A stretch of DNA of 64,000 bases. Origin: Pseudoduganella namucuonensis. GTDB taxonomy: Bacteria > Pseudomonadota > Gammaproteobacteria > Burkholderiales > Burkholderiaceae_D. The notes beneath the pieces are model-generated. The model ran no database searches and was not told the DNA's origin. It was given only the letters and a program-made list of their open reading frames with translations. A program made the position numbers and the translations under genes. Positions 8,688-18,287 of the stretch are shown one piece after another (position 1 is the first letter of the stretch; every line of letters begins with the position of its first letter). The stretch spans positions 186,001 to 250,000 of the forward strand of contig NZ_FPBO01000004.1 in assembly GCF_900116645.1 (NCBI RefSeq), read 5' to 3'.

Positions 8688-9463
8688 GGGCGACGGCGAT
8701 GCCGCCCGCGCCCCGCCGTCCGCTGCGCGCCGCGCTGGCGGCCCTGTGCCTGTGCGCGGGGCCGGCCGCCGCCAACGACGTCACCATGGCCTTCGGCGAG
8801 AAGATCCCGCCGTTCTGCTTCCCCGAGACCAATTCCGGCATCGAGATCGAGGTCATCAGCGCCGCCCTGGCCCACCGGGGCCATGTGCTCAAGCCGGTGT
8901 ACTACCCGTTCGCGCGCATACCGGTCGCCTTCAAGGCGCACGTGGTGGACAGCGCGATGACCGACCTGGGCCAGGACATGCTGGCCGCCGGCGCCTGGTA
9001 CGGCGACCCGGCCGTCACCTACGACAACGTGTTCATCAGCCTGAGGGAGCGCAAGCTGGTGATCCGCAAGCCGGAGGACCTGCGGGGCCTGACGGTGATT
9101 TCCTTCCCCGGCGCGGCCAAGCGCTATCCCGAGTGGCTGGGGCCGGTGCAGAAGGCGGGCCACTATTACGAGCAAAACGACCAGGGCTTGCAGGTGACCA
9201 CCCTGAACATGGGCCGTTACGACCTGGTGCTCAGCGACCGCAACATCTTCAAATACTTCATGCTGCTGCAGTCGCGGAACAAGGCGGTGCGGCTCAAACC
9301 GGTCACCGAGCATGGCTTCGTCAAATTGAATCCGATGGATTACCGCACCGTGTTCTGGAACCGCCAGATCCGCGACGATTTCAACGCCGGACTAAAACAC
9401 ATCAAGGACAACGGCCAATTCGACGCGATTTACCGTAAATATCTGGGCAAGGCCGAGCATTAA
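8684..9463 (+). CDS. periplasmic substrate-binding protein (SBP_bac_3-like)
   Basis: A 259-residue protein with an N-terminal signal peptide (RAALAALCLCAGPAAAN) followed by a two-lobed binding-protein fold of the amino-acid binding class. FGEKIPPFCF begins the ligand pocket, and the C-terminus has the usual NGQFDAIYRKYLG helix. Many such proteins without a partner transporter act as sensors rather than importers. The chosen ATG at 8684 overlaps the prsT stop as ATGA, implying translational coupling; an ATG at 8699 would also give a good signal peptide. No ABC permease or ATPase is adjacent. The link to PrsT is positional only and the ligand is unknown. Confidence 0.78.
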   Translation: MRATAMPPAPRRPLRAALAALCLCAGPAAANDVTMAFGEKIPPFCFPETNSGIEIEVISAALAHRGHVLKPVYYPFARIPVAFKAHVVDSAMTDLGQDMLAAGAWYGDPAVTYDNVFISLRERKLVIRKPEDLRGLTVISFPGAAKRYPEWLGPVQKAGHYYEQNDQGLQVTTLNMGRYDLVLSDRNIFKYFMLLQSRNKAVRLKPVTEHGFVKLNPMDYRTVFWNRQIRDDFNAGLKHIKDNGQFDAIYRKYLGKAEH

Positions 9464-9558
9464 TCCCCGCGAATAAATCGCGCGCCGCATTGGGAATATC
9501 GCTTATTAAATCCCTTCGCCAAACGATCAATTTCTTGATCATTATGTATTCCTCCCCA

Positions 9559-9585
9559 ATATAACGGACACCAATTCCGTTATAT
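9559..9585. promoter_or_regulatory. perfect 10-bp inverted repeat upstream of the TonB receptor
   Basis: ATATAACGGA (9559-9568) and TCCGTTATAT (9576-9585) pair perfectly across 7 nt. It lies 146 bp before the TonB receptor start and about 95 bp after the binding-protein stop. There is no T-run on either side, so an operator is more likely than a terminator. The binding factor is unknown. Confidence 0.5.
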
Positions 9586-9730
9586 GTTCGGCATTTCCGC
9601 CACACCTCCCCGCCACTCCCGATCAACCGTGTGATTGTTCATTCGACCGCCGCGCGCGGCCATGCTCGGCTTTATATACTGGCCGGGCAGCTGTTGATTA
9701 ATAAAACAGAGTCAAAAACCAAATACGGAG

Positions 9731-12700
9731 ATGAGAGTGGATAATATAAACCAGGACAGATTGCGGTTACGCCCTTTAAGCTACGCGGTATCGATCGCGC
9801 TGGCGTCTTTGGTGACGGGTAATATCGCCGTGGCCCAGGAGAATAAATCGGCGACCGCCGTCGCCGCAAATGGCGAGGTGAAACAAGTGCTGGTGGTGGG
9901 CACCCGCGCCTCCCAGCAATCGGCCATCGAACGGAAGAAGAACGCCGCGACGGCGATGGACTCCATCGTCGCGGAAGACGTGGGAGCGCTACCGGACCGC
10001 AACGTCGGCGAGGCGATTTCGCGCCTGTCCGGCGTGGCGCTGGACCGCGGCGACTTCGGCGAGGGTGTCAGCGTGGCGGTGCGCGGCAATTCGGCCGACC
10101 TGACCCGCGTGGAGATCGACGGCCAGGGCGTGCTGGCCGGCGGCGGCACCGACCTGAACGGCGGCGGTGGCGGACGCGGCGTGGAGCTGCGCGAGATGTC
10201 GGCCGACCTGATCAAGAGCGTCGACGTGGTCAAGGGCGCCACCGCCGACATGACCGAGGGCTCGCTGGGCGGCGGCATCATCATCAAGACCCGCACCGGC
10301 CTGGACTTCAAGAAGCCCTTCTATTCGCTGCGCGTGGCCGGCTCCCAGGGCTCGCTGAACAAGCAATGGTCGCCGGACACCAACCTCATCCTCGCCGACA
10401 AGTTCCTCGACAACCGCCTGGGCGTGCTGCTCAACGTGTCGACCTCGCAGATGCACAACGAGGGCCACTCGTCCGAGGTGGCGACCAGCAAGGTGGCCGG
10501 CTACGCGCGCGCCATCGACTTCGACAACTCGCCCGCGAAGACCTTCTCCTTCAACCCGGCCACGGTCTCGGCCAACGATCCGGCCTCGACCTCGCCGATC
10601 CAGTCCATCCCGATGACGGCCGGCGGCTTCTTCAATTCCGCCTCGCCGCTGGAACTGGTGACCCGCTCGGCCGCCGCCAAGTCCAAGGCCGACTGCCACG
10701 CCGCCTTCCCCAACCTGACCACGGCCCAGCAAAACTCCATGGCCGCCGGCAACGCGGGGCGCAACGCCGCCATCAACCAGCGCGGCAATGAACTGCTGAC
10801 CTGCCTGAACCAGTGGAACGACTACACGCCGTCGCTGGTGCGCTTCCTGGAGAAGAGCCAGGTCGACAAGCGCCGCTCGATGGACTTGCGCCTGGACTTC
10901 AAGGTCAACAACGAGCTGAGCGTGTACGCCAAGGGCAGCCTGACGCGGCGCCGCATCGACGACACCTTCATGACCTACGGCCTCGGCGGCCTGAACGTCA
11001 ACACCGCCGTCGCCCTGAGCCCGACCTACAACGGCCCCACCTTCAGCGACGCGACCGGCAAGCGGGTCGCCGTCCCGAATTCCGGCTATTACAACTACGA
11101 CAATTACACCTTCCGCACCAACGCCTTCCCGATCGAGGGCGCGGTCGCCAACGTGGTGCCCGGCTCCGCCGTGGTCGACGCCAACCACCACGTGACCAGG
11201 TTCTCCATCACCGACGGCAGCGCCGGCGTGGACCAGATCCACAACGTGATGGAAACCAGCGTGCGCTACCTGCAGGCGGGCGGCAGCTGGAAGAGCGGCC
11301 CGCTGGCGGCCGAATTCCTGGTGGGCGACTCCAAGGCCGACTTCTCGCGCGGCGACAAGCGCACCAGCTGGAGCTACAACTACGGCCCGGCCACCCTGCA
11401 GGCGCTGCCGAACGGCCTGTGGAGCTACAGCTTCCCGGCCGGCAGCGCCTTCGACCAGACCAATCCCGCCCTGTACGCCGCCGCGCGGCCGGCCACGGTG
11501 GCCACGGTGGCGGCGCCACTGTCGGCCAACAACACGGTCGCCCTGCCCGCCTACAGCATCGCCCAGCAGCCGCTGCGCACCCAGGCGCCGCAGATCACCT
11601 GGACGCCGAAGATCAACGAGTCCAGCGAGCGCACCGCCAAGCTGGACCTGAGCTACGCCCTGCCCGAGGGCGTGCCCTTGCTGACCCGCCTGAAAACCGG
11701 CTTCAACCTGCGCGACACCGGCGGCAACAGCTGGGGCGCCGGCGGCTACACGGCGGCGACCGCCAAGGGCGAGTTCGGCGCGGCGGGCTACGTGCCGGCC
11801 GTGCACGTGCCGTCGGCCAACGTGCGCAGCTCCTTCATGGGCTGCGAAAACACCGCCGGTTCGCTGGGCGCCGGCGGCGCGCCGTGCAAATACGGCTTCA
11901 ACCCGAGCAGCGATCCGCGTCCCAACACCGTGCAGTCCGGCCAGACCGTGATGACCCAGGCCCAGTTCCAGGACATCATCGCCCAGTCCATGACGCAGCC
12001 GAACTCCCTCTTCTTCAACGGCGCCAAGGACAGGCCGGCGGAACTGATCAAGGGCTGGAACCAGATCGACGTGGAGAAGGTGTTCTCGCTGGTCGGCACC
12101 CCGAACATCGACTTCGACTGCGTGAAGGAATGCACCGGCAGCGACGGCAAGGTGTACCAGCAGCCGGTGAGCACCTTCAAGGAGCGCACCACGGCCGGCT
12201 ACGCCATGACCGACTTCTCGCTCGACCACATCCCCTTCACCGGCAAGGCGCTGCCCTTCGGCATGGAGCTCGAGGGCAACCTGGGCTACCGCGTGGTGCG
12301 CACCGAGGTCAAGGCCACCGGCATGATGTATTTCACGTCCATCGTGAAGACGCCGTCCTTCGACCCGGCCTTCCCCAACCTCGCCACCGGCATCTCGTCC
12401 AGCACCATCGGCAAGATCACGGCGCTGGAGGCCAACACCACCGACTACCTGCCGATCCAGAACTACGCCATGTGGGTGGTGCCGAACGAGGTCGTGCTGC
12501 GCTACCACCGCTCCAAGGCGGTGGCCCGCCCTCCCGTGACCAGCCTGCTGCCGGCCGGCACCTGCACCTTCGACGAGCGCCGCTATTCGACCAGCACCGA
12601 CGGCGACACCGACCAGAGCTGCTCCGGCACCATCGGCAACCCGGCCCTGCGCGCCCAGCGCAACACCAACCAGAACGTGAGCCTGGAATGGTACCCGAAC

Positions 12701-13447
12701 CGCGACACGCAATTCAGCGTCGCCACGTTCAAGCAGGTCGGCAAGGTCGGCGCGGCCACCACGGTGGGCCGCAGCGACGTCAAGCTGTTCGACGGCACCG
12801 ACCTGATCGACCCGCAGACCGGCCGGCGCCTGTCGGACCTGGACTTCAACTTCAGCACCTGGGAGAACGGCGCCAGCACCACCCGCAAGGGCGTCGAGTT
12901 CTCGACCCGCACCGCCTTCACCTTCCTGCCCTGGCACCTGCGCAACACCGGCATCGACGCCAACTACACCAAGCTGCGCTCGGCGGTGTCGTCGGTCAAC
13001 ATCGTGGACCTGATCACCGGCGATCCGCTGCCGCCGGCGCGCGAGTCGAAGTACTCGTACAACTGGGCGCTGTGGTACGACGACGGCGCGCTGTCGGCCC
13101 GCGTCGCGGTGCAGGCCGTGGCCTCGTTCTTCAGCTGCATCGCGGGCTGCGGCGGCAACACGGTCAACAACTACCCGAACGCGGCCGGCGGACGCACCAC
13201 GATCACGCCGTACAACCCGGGGTCGCCGAACTTCAGGGACGCCACGCGCTGGGTCGACGCCAAGATCGCCTACCGCTTCAAGAACGGCATCGAGCTGTTC
13301 GCCGAGGCCCGCAACCTGGGCCGCGCCACCGTCTCGAACAGCCAGGGCGTGTACTCGCCGTTCGCCGACGGCACGCCCAACCTGCTCGACATCGCGTACA
13401 CCGGCCGCCGCATCATGGTGGGCGTGAACATCCGCAGCCTGGAGTGA
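9731..13447 (+). CDS. TonB-dependent outer-membrane receptor (1238 aa)
   Basis: A very large TonB-dependent receptor. A signal peptide (PLSYAVSIALASLVTGNIAVAQ) is followed by a TonB box-like segment (KQVLVVGTRA, about residues 51-60) and a plug domain. In the plug, NVGEAISRLSGVALDRG and VRGNSADLTRVEIDGQG are typical of the receptor class common in Xanthomonas, Caulobacter and Massilia. The remainder is the 22-strand barrel with long loops that contain Cys pairs. These receptors usually import glycans or other large ligands. The ATG at 9731 sits directly against its GGAG, while a GTG at 9737 would have ideal spacing, so the true start may be 6 bp later. It is monocistronic and converges on the aminotransferase gene with 4 bp between stops. 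The ligand is unknown. Confidence 0.92.
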   Translation: MRVDNINQDRLRLRPLSYAVSIALASLVTGNIAVAQENKSATAVAANGEVKQVLVVGTRASQQSAIERKKNAATAMDSIVAEDVGALPDRNVGEAISRLSGVALDRGDFGEGVSVAVRGNSADLTRVEIDGQGVLAGGGTDLNGGGGGRGVELREMSADLIKSVDVVKGATADMTEGSLGGGIIIKTRTGLDFKKPFYSLRVAGSQGSLNKQWSPDTNLILADKFLDNRLGVLLNVSTSQMHNEGHSSEVATSKVAGYARAIDFDNSPAKTFSFNPATVSANDPASTSPIQSIPMTAGGFFNSASPLELVTRSAAAKSKADCHAAFPNLTTAQQNSMAAGNAGRNAAINQRGNELLTCLNQWNDYTPSLVRFLEKSQVDKRRSMDLRLDFKVNNELSVYAKGSLTRRRIDDTFMTYGLGGLNVNTAVALSPTYNGPTFSDATGKRVAVPNSGYYNYDNYTFRTNAFPIEGAVANVVPGSAVVDANHHVTRFSITDGSAGVDQIHNVMETSVRYLQAGGSWKSGPLAAEFLVGDSKADFSRGDKRTSWSYNYGPATLQALPNGLWSYSFPAGSAFDQTNPALYAAARPATVATVAAPLSANNTVALPAYSIAQQPLRTQAPQITWTPKINESSERTAKLDLSYALPEGVPLLTRLKTGFNLRDTGGNSWGAGGYTAATAKGEFGAAGYVPAVHVPSANVRSSFMGCENTAGSLGAGGAPCKYGFNPSSDPRPNTVQSGQTVMTQAQFQDIIAQSMTQPNSLFFNGAKDRPAELIKGWNQIDVEKVFSLVGTPNIDFDCVKECTGSDGKVYQQPVSTFKERTTAGYAMTDFSLDHIPFTGKALPFGMELEGNLGYRVVRTEVKATGMMYFTSIVKTPSFDPAFPNLATGISSSTIGKITALEANTTDYLPIQNYAMWVVPNEVVLRYHRSKAVARPPVTSLLPAGTCTFDERRYSTSTDGDTDQSCSGTIGNPALRAQRNTNQNVSLEWYPNRDTQFSVATFKQVGKVGAATTVGRSDVKLFDGTDLIDPQTGRRLSDLDFNFSTWENGASTTRKGVEFSTRTAFTFLPWHLRNTGIDANYTKLRSAVSSVNIVDLITGDPLPPARESKYSYNWALWYDDGALSARVAVQAVASFFSCIAGCGGNTVNNYPNAAGGRTTITPYNPGSPNFRDATRWVDAKIAYRFKNGIELFAEARNLGRATVSNSQGVYSPFADGTPNLLDIAYTGRRIMVGVNIRSLE

Positions 13448-13451
13448 GCGG

Positions 13452-14672
13452 CTAGCCGCGGCCGAACAGCCTGTCCATGCGCGCCATCGCCTCGGCGATG
13501 CGCGGCTGCGCGGTCGCGTACGAGAAGCGCACATGGCGATGCGGCGCGGCCACGCCGAAGTCGTCGCCCGGCACGAAGGCCACCCCGGCCTCGCGCAGCA
13601 CGGACAGCACGAACCTGGCGCTGTCGCCGGCGTCCGGATGGGCGACCCGGCCGCAGTCGGCGTAGACGTAGAAGGCGCCGTCCGGCATCACCGGCACGCC
13701 GAAGCCCATGCCGCGCAGGGCCGGCACCAGGAAGTCGCGTCGCCGCTTCAGCTCCAGCCTGCGCTCCTCGTACACCGCGATGGAATCCGGGTGGAAGCAG
13801 GCCAGCGCCGCGTGCTGGGCGATGGTGGACGGGCAGATGAACAGGTTCTGCGCCAGCTTTTCCACCGTGCCCACCAGTTCATCGGGCACCACCAGCCAGC
13901 CCAGGCGCCAGCCCGTCATGCTGAAGTATTTGGAGAAGCTGTTGACGGTGATGACGCCGTCGTCGATGGCCAGCGCGCTGTGCGGCGCGTGGTCGTAGCT
14001 CAGCCCCTGGTAGATCTCGTCGACGATGGCGAAGCCGCCGCGCGCCCGCACGGCGGCCAGCATGTCCGTCATCTGCCCGATGGTCAGCGAGGTGCCGGTG
14101 GGGTTGGACGGCGAGGCGACGATGACGCCGCGGGTGCGCGGCGTCCAGTCGCGCGCGACGTCGCCGGCCACCAGCTGGTAGCGCTGTTCGGGGCCGGACG
14201 GCACCAGCACCGCCTTGCCGCCGAAGGCGGAGACGAAATGGCGGTTGCAGGGATAGCTGGGGTCCGGCATCAGCACCTCGTCGCCCTCGGACAGCAGCGC
14301 GGCGCAGGCCAGCAGCAGCCCGGCCGAGGCGCCGGCCGTGACGACGATCCGGCGCGGATCGACGGCCACGCCGAAGGCGCCCAGGTAATGGGCGGCGATG
14401 GCCTCGCGCAGCGCCGGCATGCCCAGCGCGTCGGTGTACTGGGTGGCGCCGCCGCGGATGGCGCGGATGGCCGCCTCGGCGACCAGCTCCGGCGCCGTGA
14501 AATCCGGCTCGCCGACGCTCATGCTGATGACGTCCACGCCGGAGCGGGCCGCCTCGCCGGCCGCCTTCATGATCTCCATCACCCGGAACGGCTCGATCGC
14601 CCGCACGCGCGCGGCGGTCCGCAGCGCGTGCGCGTGGTTGGCGGGGTTGGCGGCGGGGTCGGGCTGGGTCAT
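13452..14672 (-). CDS. PLP-dependent class I/II aminotransferase
   Basis: A 406-residue fold-type I aminotransferase of the aspartate-aminotransferase-like group. Conserved parts include VGEPDF, the YTDALGMPALREAIA substrate-loop region, SPSNPTG with the PLP-binding Asn, VDEIYQGLSY, and the Schiff-base lysine in SFSKYFSMTGWRLGW. The C-terminal RFSYA carries the carboxylate-binding Arg. The length is normal. The amino acid acted on cannot be told from sequence. It is the last gene on the minus strand after the FAS/PKS cluster, but 88 bp separate it from the glycosyltransferase, so membership in that operon is uncertain. If it belongs, it could supply or modify an amino group in the product. 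Confidence 0.9.
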   Translation of the reverse strand: MTQPDPAANPANHAHALRTAARVRAIEPFRVMEIMKAAGEAARSGVDVISMSVGEPDFTAPELVAEAAIRAIRGGATQYTDALGMPALREAIAAHYLGAFGVAVDPRRIVVTAGASAGLLLACAALLSEGDEVLMPDPSYPCNRHFVSAFGGKAVLVPSGPEQRYQLVAGDVARDWTPRTRGVIVASPSNPTGTSLTIGQMTDMLAAVRARGGFAIVDEIYQGLSYDHAPHSALAIDDGVITVNSFSKYFSMTGWRLGWLVVPDELVGTVEKLAQNLFICPSTIAQHAALACFHPDSIAVYEERRLELKRRRDFLVPALRGMGFGVPVMPDGAFYVYADCGRVAHPDAGDSARFVLSVLREAGVAFVPGDDFGVAAPHRHVRFSYATAQPRIAEAMARMDRLFGRG

Positions 14673-14760
14673 GGCGGTTCTCTGCTGGTGGATGGCGGCG
14701 GTCCGGCCAGCGGCCGCCCGGGAGGCGATTATAGCCCAACGGGCGGCGTCGAAAAGCCGC

Positions 14761-16122
14761 TCAGGCGCGCCGTCCCGCCCCTCCCGCCGCCGCCCGGTAC
14801 GGCTGCGGGCGCATGCCCATGTGCTCCAGCACGCCGTCGGCCATGCGGTCGACGCTGAAGCGCGAGGCGACGACGCGCGCGTTGGCGGCCAGTTCGGTGT
14901 GCAGCGCGCGGTCCTCCAGCAGGCGGCCCAGCTGGCGCGCCAGGTCGCCGCTGTCCCAGGTGCGGAAACTCAATCCGCCGGAGCGGCCCTGGTCGTGGAT
15001 CACCTCCGCCACGCCACCGTAGTCGGGCACCAGCACCGGCGTGCCGTGGCTCATGGCCTCGGCCACCACCAGCCCGAAGGGCTCGCGGTTGACCGACGGG
15101 TACACCACGCAGTGGCTGTGCGCGTACAGCGCGCCGCGCAGCTCGGGCGCGACCGTGCCGGCGTGGTGCACGGCCAGCCCCAGGTGCCGGCCCAGGTCGG
15201 TCAGCACGTCGCGGTAGCCCTGGCCCTTGGCGGTGGCGCCGCAGATCACCAGCTGCATCGGCGGCGCCGCCTGGCCGCGCCGGGCCAGCAGCCTGGCCGC
15301 GTACAGCAGCAGGTCGATGCCCTTCTCGGATTCCTGCCGCCCCAGGTACAGCACGATCGGCGTGTCCTGCCGCAGCGCCGGGAAGGCGGCCTTGATCATC
15401 GCGAAGTCCGGGCGCGCCCCCGGCCCCGGCAACTCCACGCCGTTGTACACCACCTGCAGCCGCGCCGGCGACACGCCGATCTCCTCGACCAGGCGCTGCG
15501 CGTAGTCCTCGCTGACGGCGATCGCGCGCCAGGCCGAGCGCGTCATGGCCTGCCGCACGCCCGCGCGGAACGGCTCGCCCAGGCCGATGCGGGTGGCCAG
15601 CGCCGCGAATTCCTCGTCGCCCTGGAAGGTCAGCGCGTAGTCGAACTGCGCGTCCTTGCCCTGGGCCGCCATCGCCAGCGGCCCCAGCGTGCCGAAGCCG
15701 GCCAGCAGGTGGGTGACGCCGTCCTCGGCGATATGGCCGCGCAGCCGCCGCGCCAGCGCCGGATCCGGCTCGGGGCCGGCGAACAGGGAGCGCAGCATGT
15801 TGGACAGCAGGCGCTCGACATAGCCGCCGCGGCGCTGGATGGCGCGCACCCGCAGCCGCTTGGGCAGCAGGAACAGCGCGCCGCCCACCACGCGGTCGAG
15901 GAATTCGGACGGCCGCTGGAAATGGTAGCGGGTGCCGTGGCACAGCATGCGGTGCCCGATGCCGGCGTCGGCCAGCTCCTCGTTGCACTCAAGCATCCAA
16001 TACACCACGACCTTGTGGCCGCGCCGGTGCAGCGCGTTGGCCAGCGTCAGGTCGCGCACGGTGGAGCCGAGATAGTCTCCGCTGCCCATGGTGAGGATGG
16101 CGAAACTGGGGGCGATAAGCAT
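14761..16122 (-). CDS. glycosyltransferase family 4
   Basis: A 453-residue GT-B fold glycosyltransferase. The N-terminal domain starts APSFAILTMGSGDYLGSTVRDL, a typical acceptor-side glycine-rich loop. The C-terminal donor domain has VLYLGRQESEKGIDLLL, HHAGTVAPELRGALYAHSH and the nucleotide-sugar signature EPFGLVVAEAMSHGTPVLVPDYGG (about residues 355-380), where the first Glu of the E-x7-E element is seen. It is probably cytoplasmic and retaining. The ATG at 16122 is chosen because GGAG lies 6 bp upstream; a TTG four codons earlier would place that Shine-Dalgarno inside the gene. It is 43 bp after the barrel gene, within the minus-strand FAS/PKS cluster, suggesting that the polyketide or lipid is glycosylated. 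Sugar and acceptor are unknown. Confidence 0.88.
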   Translation of the reverse strand: MLIAPSFAILTMGSGDYLGSTVRDLTLANALHRRGHKVVVYWMLECNEELADAGIGHRMLCHGTRYHFQRPSEFLDRVVGGALFLLPKRLRVRAIQRRGGYVERLLSNMLRSLFAGPEPDPALARRLRGHIAEDGVTHLLAGFGTLGPLAMAAQGKDAQFDYALTFQGDEEFAALATRIGLGEPFRAGVRQAMTRSAWRAIAVSEDYAQRLVEEIGVSPARLQVVYNGVELPGPGARPDFAMIKAAFPALRQDTPIVLYLGRQESEKGIDLLLYAARLLARRGQAAPPMQLVICGATAKGQGYRDVLTDLGRHLGLAVHHAGTVAPELRGALYAHSHCVVYPSVNREPFGLVVAEAMSHGTPVLVPDYGGVAEVIHDQGRSGGLSFRTWDSGDLARQLGRLLEDRALHTELAANARVVASRFSVDRMADGVLEHMGMRPQPYRAAAGGAGRRA

Positions 16123-16165
16123 GGTGTTCTCCAATGGCTGGCTAGAAGGTGGGCTGAAGGGTGGA

Positions 16166-17470
16166 CTAAAAGGTGTACGACAGGCCGTAGAACAGCGAGC
16201 GCCGCGGCAGCGTGCCGAATTCGCTGCCCGCCTTGCCGCGCGACAGCGTCGGCGTGAGGTAGAGCTGGGTGTGCCCGCCCAGCTCGTACTCGATGTGGAG
16301 CGACGCCTGGTGCGAATGGTCGTCGGCGTTGCGGATGGCGCGCAGCAGCAGGTTGGTGTTGCCGCCCACTTTGGTGTCCACGTATTGCAGCAGCTGGTAG
16401 CGGCGCCGCAGCACCGGCAGGCGCGGCTGCGGCAGCGCGGTGCCGGCGCACAGCGCCACCGGCGTCAGGCGGCAGCCGGCGTTGTTGCGGAAATACTCGG
16501 CCGTGAAGGTGGCGCCGCTCTCCAGCGTGTACGAGCCGCCCAGCAGCGCGCGGTAGTCGCGCCGCTGCGGCGCCTGGCTGGCGCGCCGCTGCGCCACGCT
16601 GGCCTCGCCGTACACCAGCAGGGCCTCCGACGCGTTCCAGCCGGCGAAGGCGCCGGTCCGGTTCAGGCCGTGCTTGCGGTGCGACCACAGCAGCGACGCG
16701 TAGTGGCCGTCGCCGGTGTAGTCCAGCTTGGCCGCGTAGGTCCGGTCGAAGCCGGTCTGTTCGCGCTCGGTGGCGTCGAAGAAGTCCGCCACCGCCTCCC
16801 GCGCGCCGGCCAGCGCGGCCGCCGCGCCCAGGGCGAAGCTGCCGACGGTGGCGCTGTGGCGGTCCTCGCGCCCCAGCCTGCCGCGCCCGGTGTTGGCGAT
16901 CAGCGACAGCGTCCACGTGCCGCTGGGGATGTACACGGCGCGCACATAGTCCATGCCGGGCTGCTCGACGTTGGGATTGCTCTTGCCGTTGTTGGGATTG
17001 AAGGGATTGGAGGCCGACAGCAGCGCCGCCGGCCCCCATTGCAGGTTCTCGCGGCCGGCGATGAAGGTGAACGCGTCGCCGGCGCGGTAGCGCACATAGC
17101 CCTCGTTGATGTAGGCGTGGGAGGCGTGGTAGGTCTGGCGGCCGGGCAGGCCGAACTCCATGTCGGTTTCGCTGCGCAGCAGCGACAGGCGCGGCTTCAA
17201 GCCCAGTTCCAGCCCGGCCCCGGTCCAGCCGAAGTCGGGCCGCAGGTCCAGCTGCTGCTGGTTGCGCGGCAGCGCCAGCAGGTTGAAGCCGCGCTCGGCG
17301 CCGCTCTGCCGGTGCGCCACGCCGAAGGCGAACAGGTTGTAGCGGGTGTACAGTTCGCTCTCCGGCGCGGCGGCGGACGCGTCCGCCCCGGCGGCGGGGC
17401 CCGGGCTGGCGGCCAGGGCCAGCAGCAGCGCCAGTGGCGGCGCGGGCGGACGGGGCGGGTGCTTACGCAT
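16166..17470 (-). CDS. outer-membrane beta-barrel protein of the export module
   Basis: A 434-residue protein with a signal peptide (LALLLALAASPGPAAG) and a body of alternating amphipathic strands that ends in Phe (GLSYTF), the usual last residue of outer-membrane barrels. The segment AGRENLQWGPAALLSASNPF resembles the strand-turn pattern of DUF1302-like and porin-like proteins found next to RND or ABC exporters. Two Cys residues lie close together in one loop. It follows the LolA-like gene by 8 bp. By position it is the outer-membrane partner of the ABC transporter and LolA-like protein. A specific family name cannot be given with certainty. Confidence 0.7.
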   Translation of the reverse strand: MRKHPPRPPAPPLALLLALAASPGPAAGADASAAAPESELYTRYNLFAFGVAHRQSGAERGFNLLALPRNQQQLDLRPDFGWTGAGLELGLKPRLSLLRSETDMEFGLPGRQTYHASHAYINEGYVRYRAGDAFTFIAGRENLQWGPAALLSASNPFNPNNGKSNPNVEQPGMDYVRAVYIPSGTWTLSLIANTGRGRLGREDRHSATVGSFALGAAAALAGAREAVADFFDATEREQTGFDRTYAAKLDYTGDGHYASLLWSHRKHGLNRTGAFAGWNASEALLVYGEASVAQRRASQAPQRRDYRALLGGSYTLESGATFTAEYFRNNAGCRLTPVALCAGTALPQPRLPVLRRRYQLLQYVDTKVGGNTNLLLRAIRNADDHSHQASLHIEYELGGHTQLYLTPTLSRGKAGSEFGTLPRRSLFYGLSYTF

Positions 17471-17478
17471 GGCGGGTC

Positions 17479-18276
17479 CTATCGCATGAAAAGGTTCAGG
17501 TCGAACACATGGTCGGGCAGCGGGCCGATGTGCGGCTCGCGCAGGCTGAGCCGGGTCACCGCCCCGTTCATCAGCTCGCCCCGCATGACGATGCGCGACA
17601 GGAAGGGCCGCTTGCGCCCGCCCAGCCGCACCTCGTTGTCGTAGTCCATGGTGGCGGTCTTGAACTTCTTGCCCGACACCGTGTAGTACTCGGCCTTGAC
17701 GCCCACCTGGCGCCGCGTCGAGATCCAGTAGCGGATGCGGTCGTAGGTCACCTTGTCGGTCCTGGCCTTCAGGTCGAACACGCGGCAGGCCTCGCCGTCC
17801 ACGTCCTCCTCAGGCAGCTCGGCGGCGTCGTAGTGCTCGGCGTAGTTGGTGGAGGCGATGTCGCCGTAGGAGGCGTCGCCCATCAGCTTCTGGCGCTGCG
17901 ACACCGGCACCGGCTTGCTCAAGCCCTGCTTGTAGAACCACATGCTGGTGTTGAGCATCAACAGCTTGTTGCCCTTGTACTTGGGCGGCGCCTGGCTGAC
18001 GCCGGCCACGTTGAAGCCGCGCGCCTTGATCTCGTACACCAGCGTGTCGGTCACCCGCTCGTTCTCGCTGGTCTCCACCGTCACGTTCCAGGCGATGCCC
18101 TCGACATTGCCGCGCGCCTCGTCGGCCGCCCGCAGCAGCTCCAGCGCGGCCGGCGCCGCCGCCCCGGCCGGCGCCGCCGGCGACCATGCCAACGCCACGG
18201 CCAGCGCCCAGGCCGTCGGCGCGCCCCTCCATCCTGCCGGGCCGGCCGTCCCGCGCTTGCGTTTCCAGTTTTCCAT
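17479..18276 (-). CDS. LolA-like outer-membrane lipoprotein-sorting protein
   Basis: A 265-residue periplasmic protein with a signal peptide (ALAVALAWSPAAPAGAAA). It belongs to the LolA-like group often annotated as outer membrane lipoprotein-sorting protein. It has NERVTDTLVYEIKARGFNVAG, then the MLNTSMWFYKQGLSKPVPVS and ASYGDIASTNYAEHYD segments typical of that group, and CRVFDLKARTDKVTYDRIRYW. These proteins form an open half-barrel that carries a lipid-like cargo. A strong GGAGGA ribosome site lies just upstream and overlaps the end of the permease gene. Placed between an ABC permease and a barrel, it likely ferries the cluster product across the periplasm. It is unlikely to be the housekeeping LolA because it sits in a biosynthetic cluster. 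Confidence 0.85.
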   Translation of the reverse strand: MENWKRKRGTAGPAGWRGAPTAWALAVALAWSPAAPAGAAAPAALELLRAADEARGNVEGIAWNVTVETSENERVTDTLVYEIKARGFNVAGVSQAPPKYKGNKLLMLNTSMWFYKQGLSKPVPVSQRQKLMGDASYGDIASTNYAEHYDAAELPEEDVDGEACRVFDLKARTDKVTYDRIRYWISTRRQVGVKAEYYTVSGKKFKTATMDYDNEVRLGGRKRPFLSRIVMRGELMNGAVTRLSLREPHIGPLPDHVFDLNLFMR

Positions 18277-18287
18277 GATGTCCTCCG

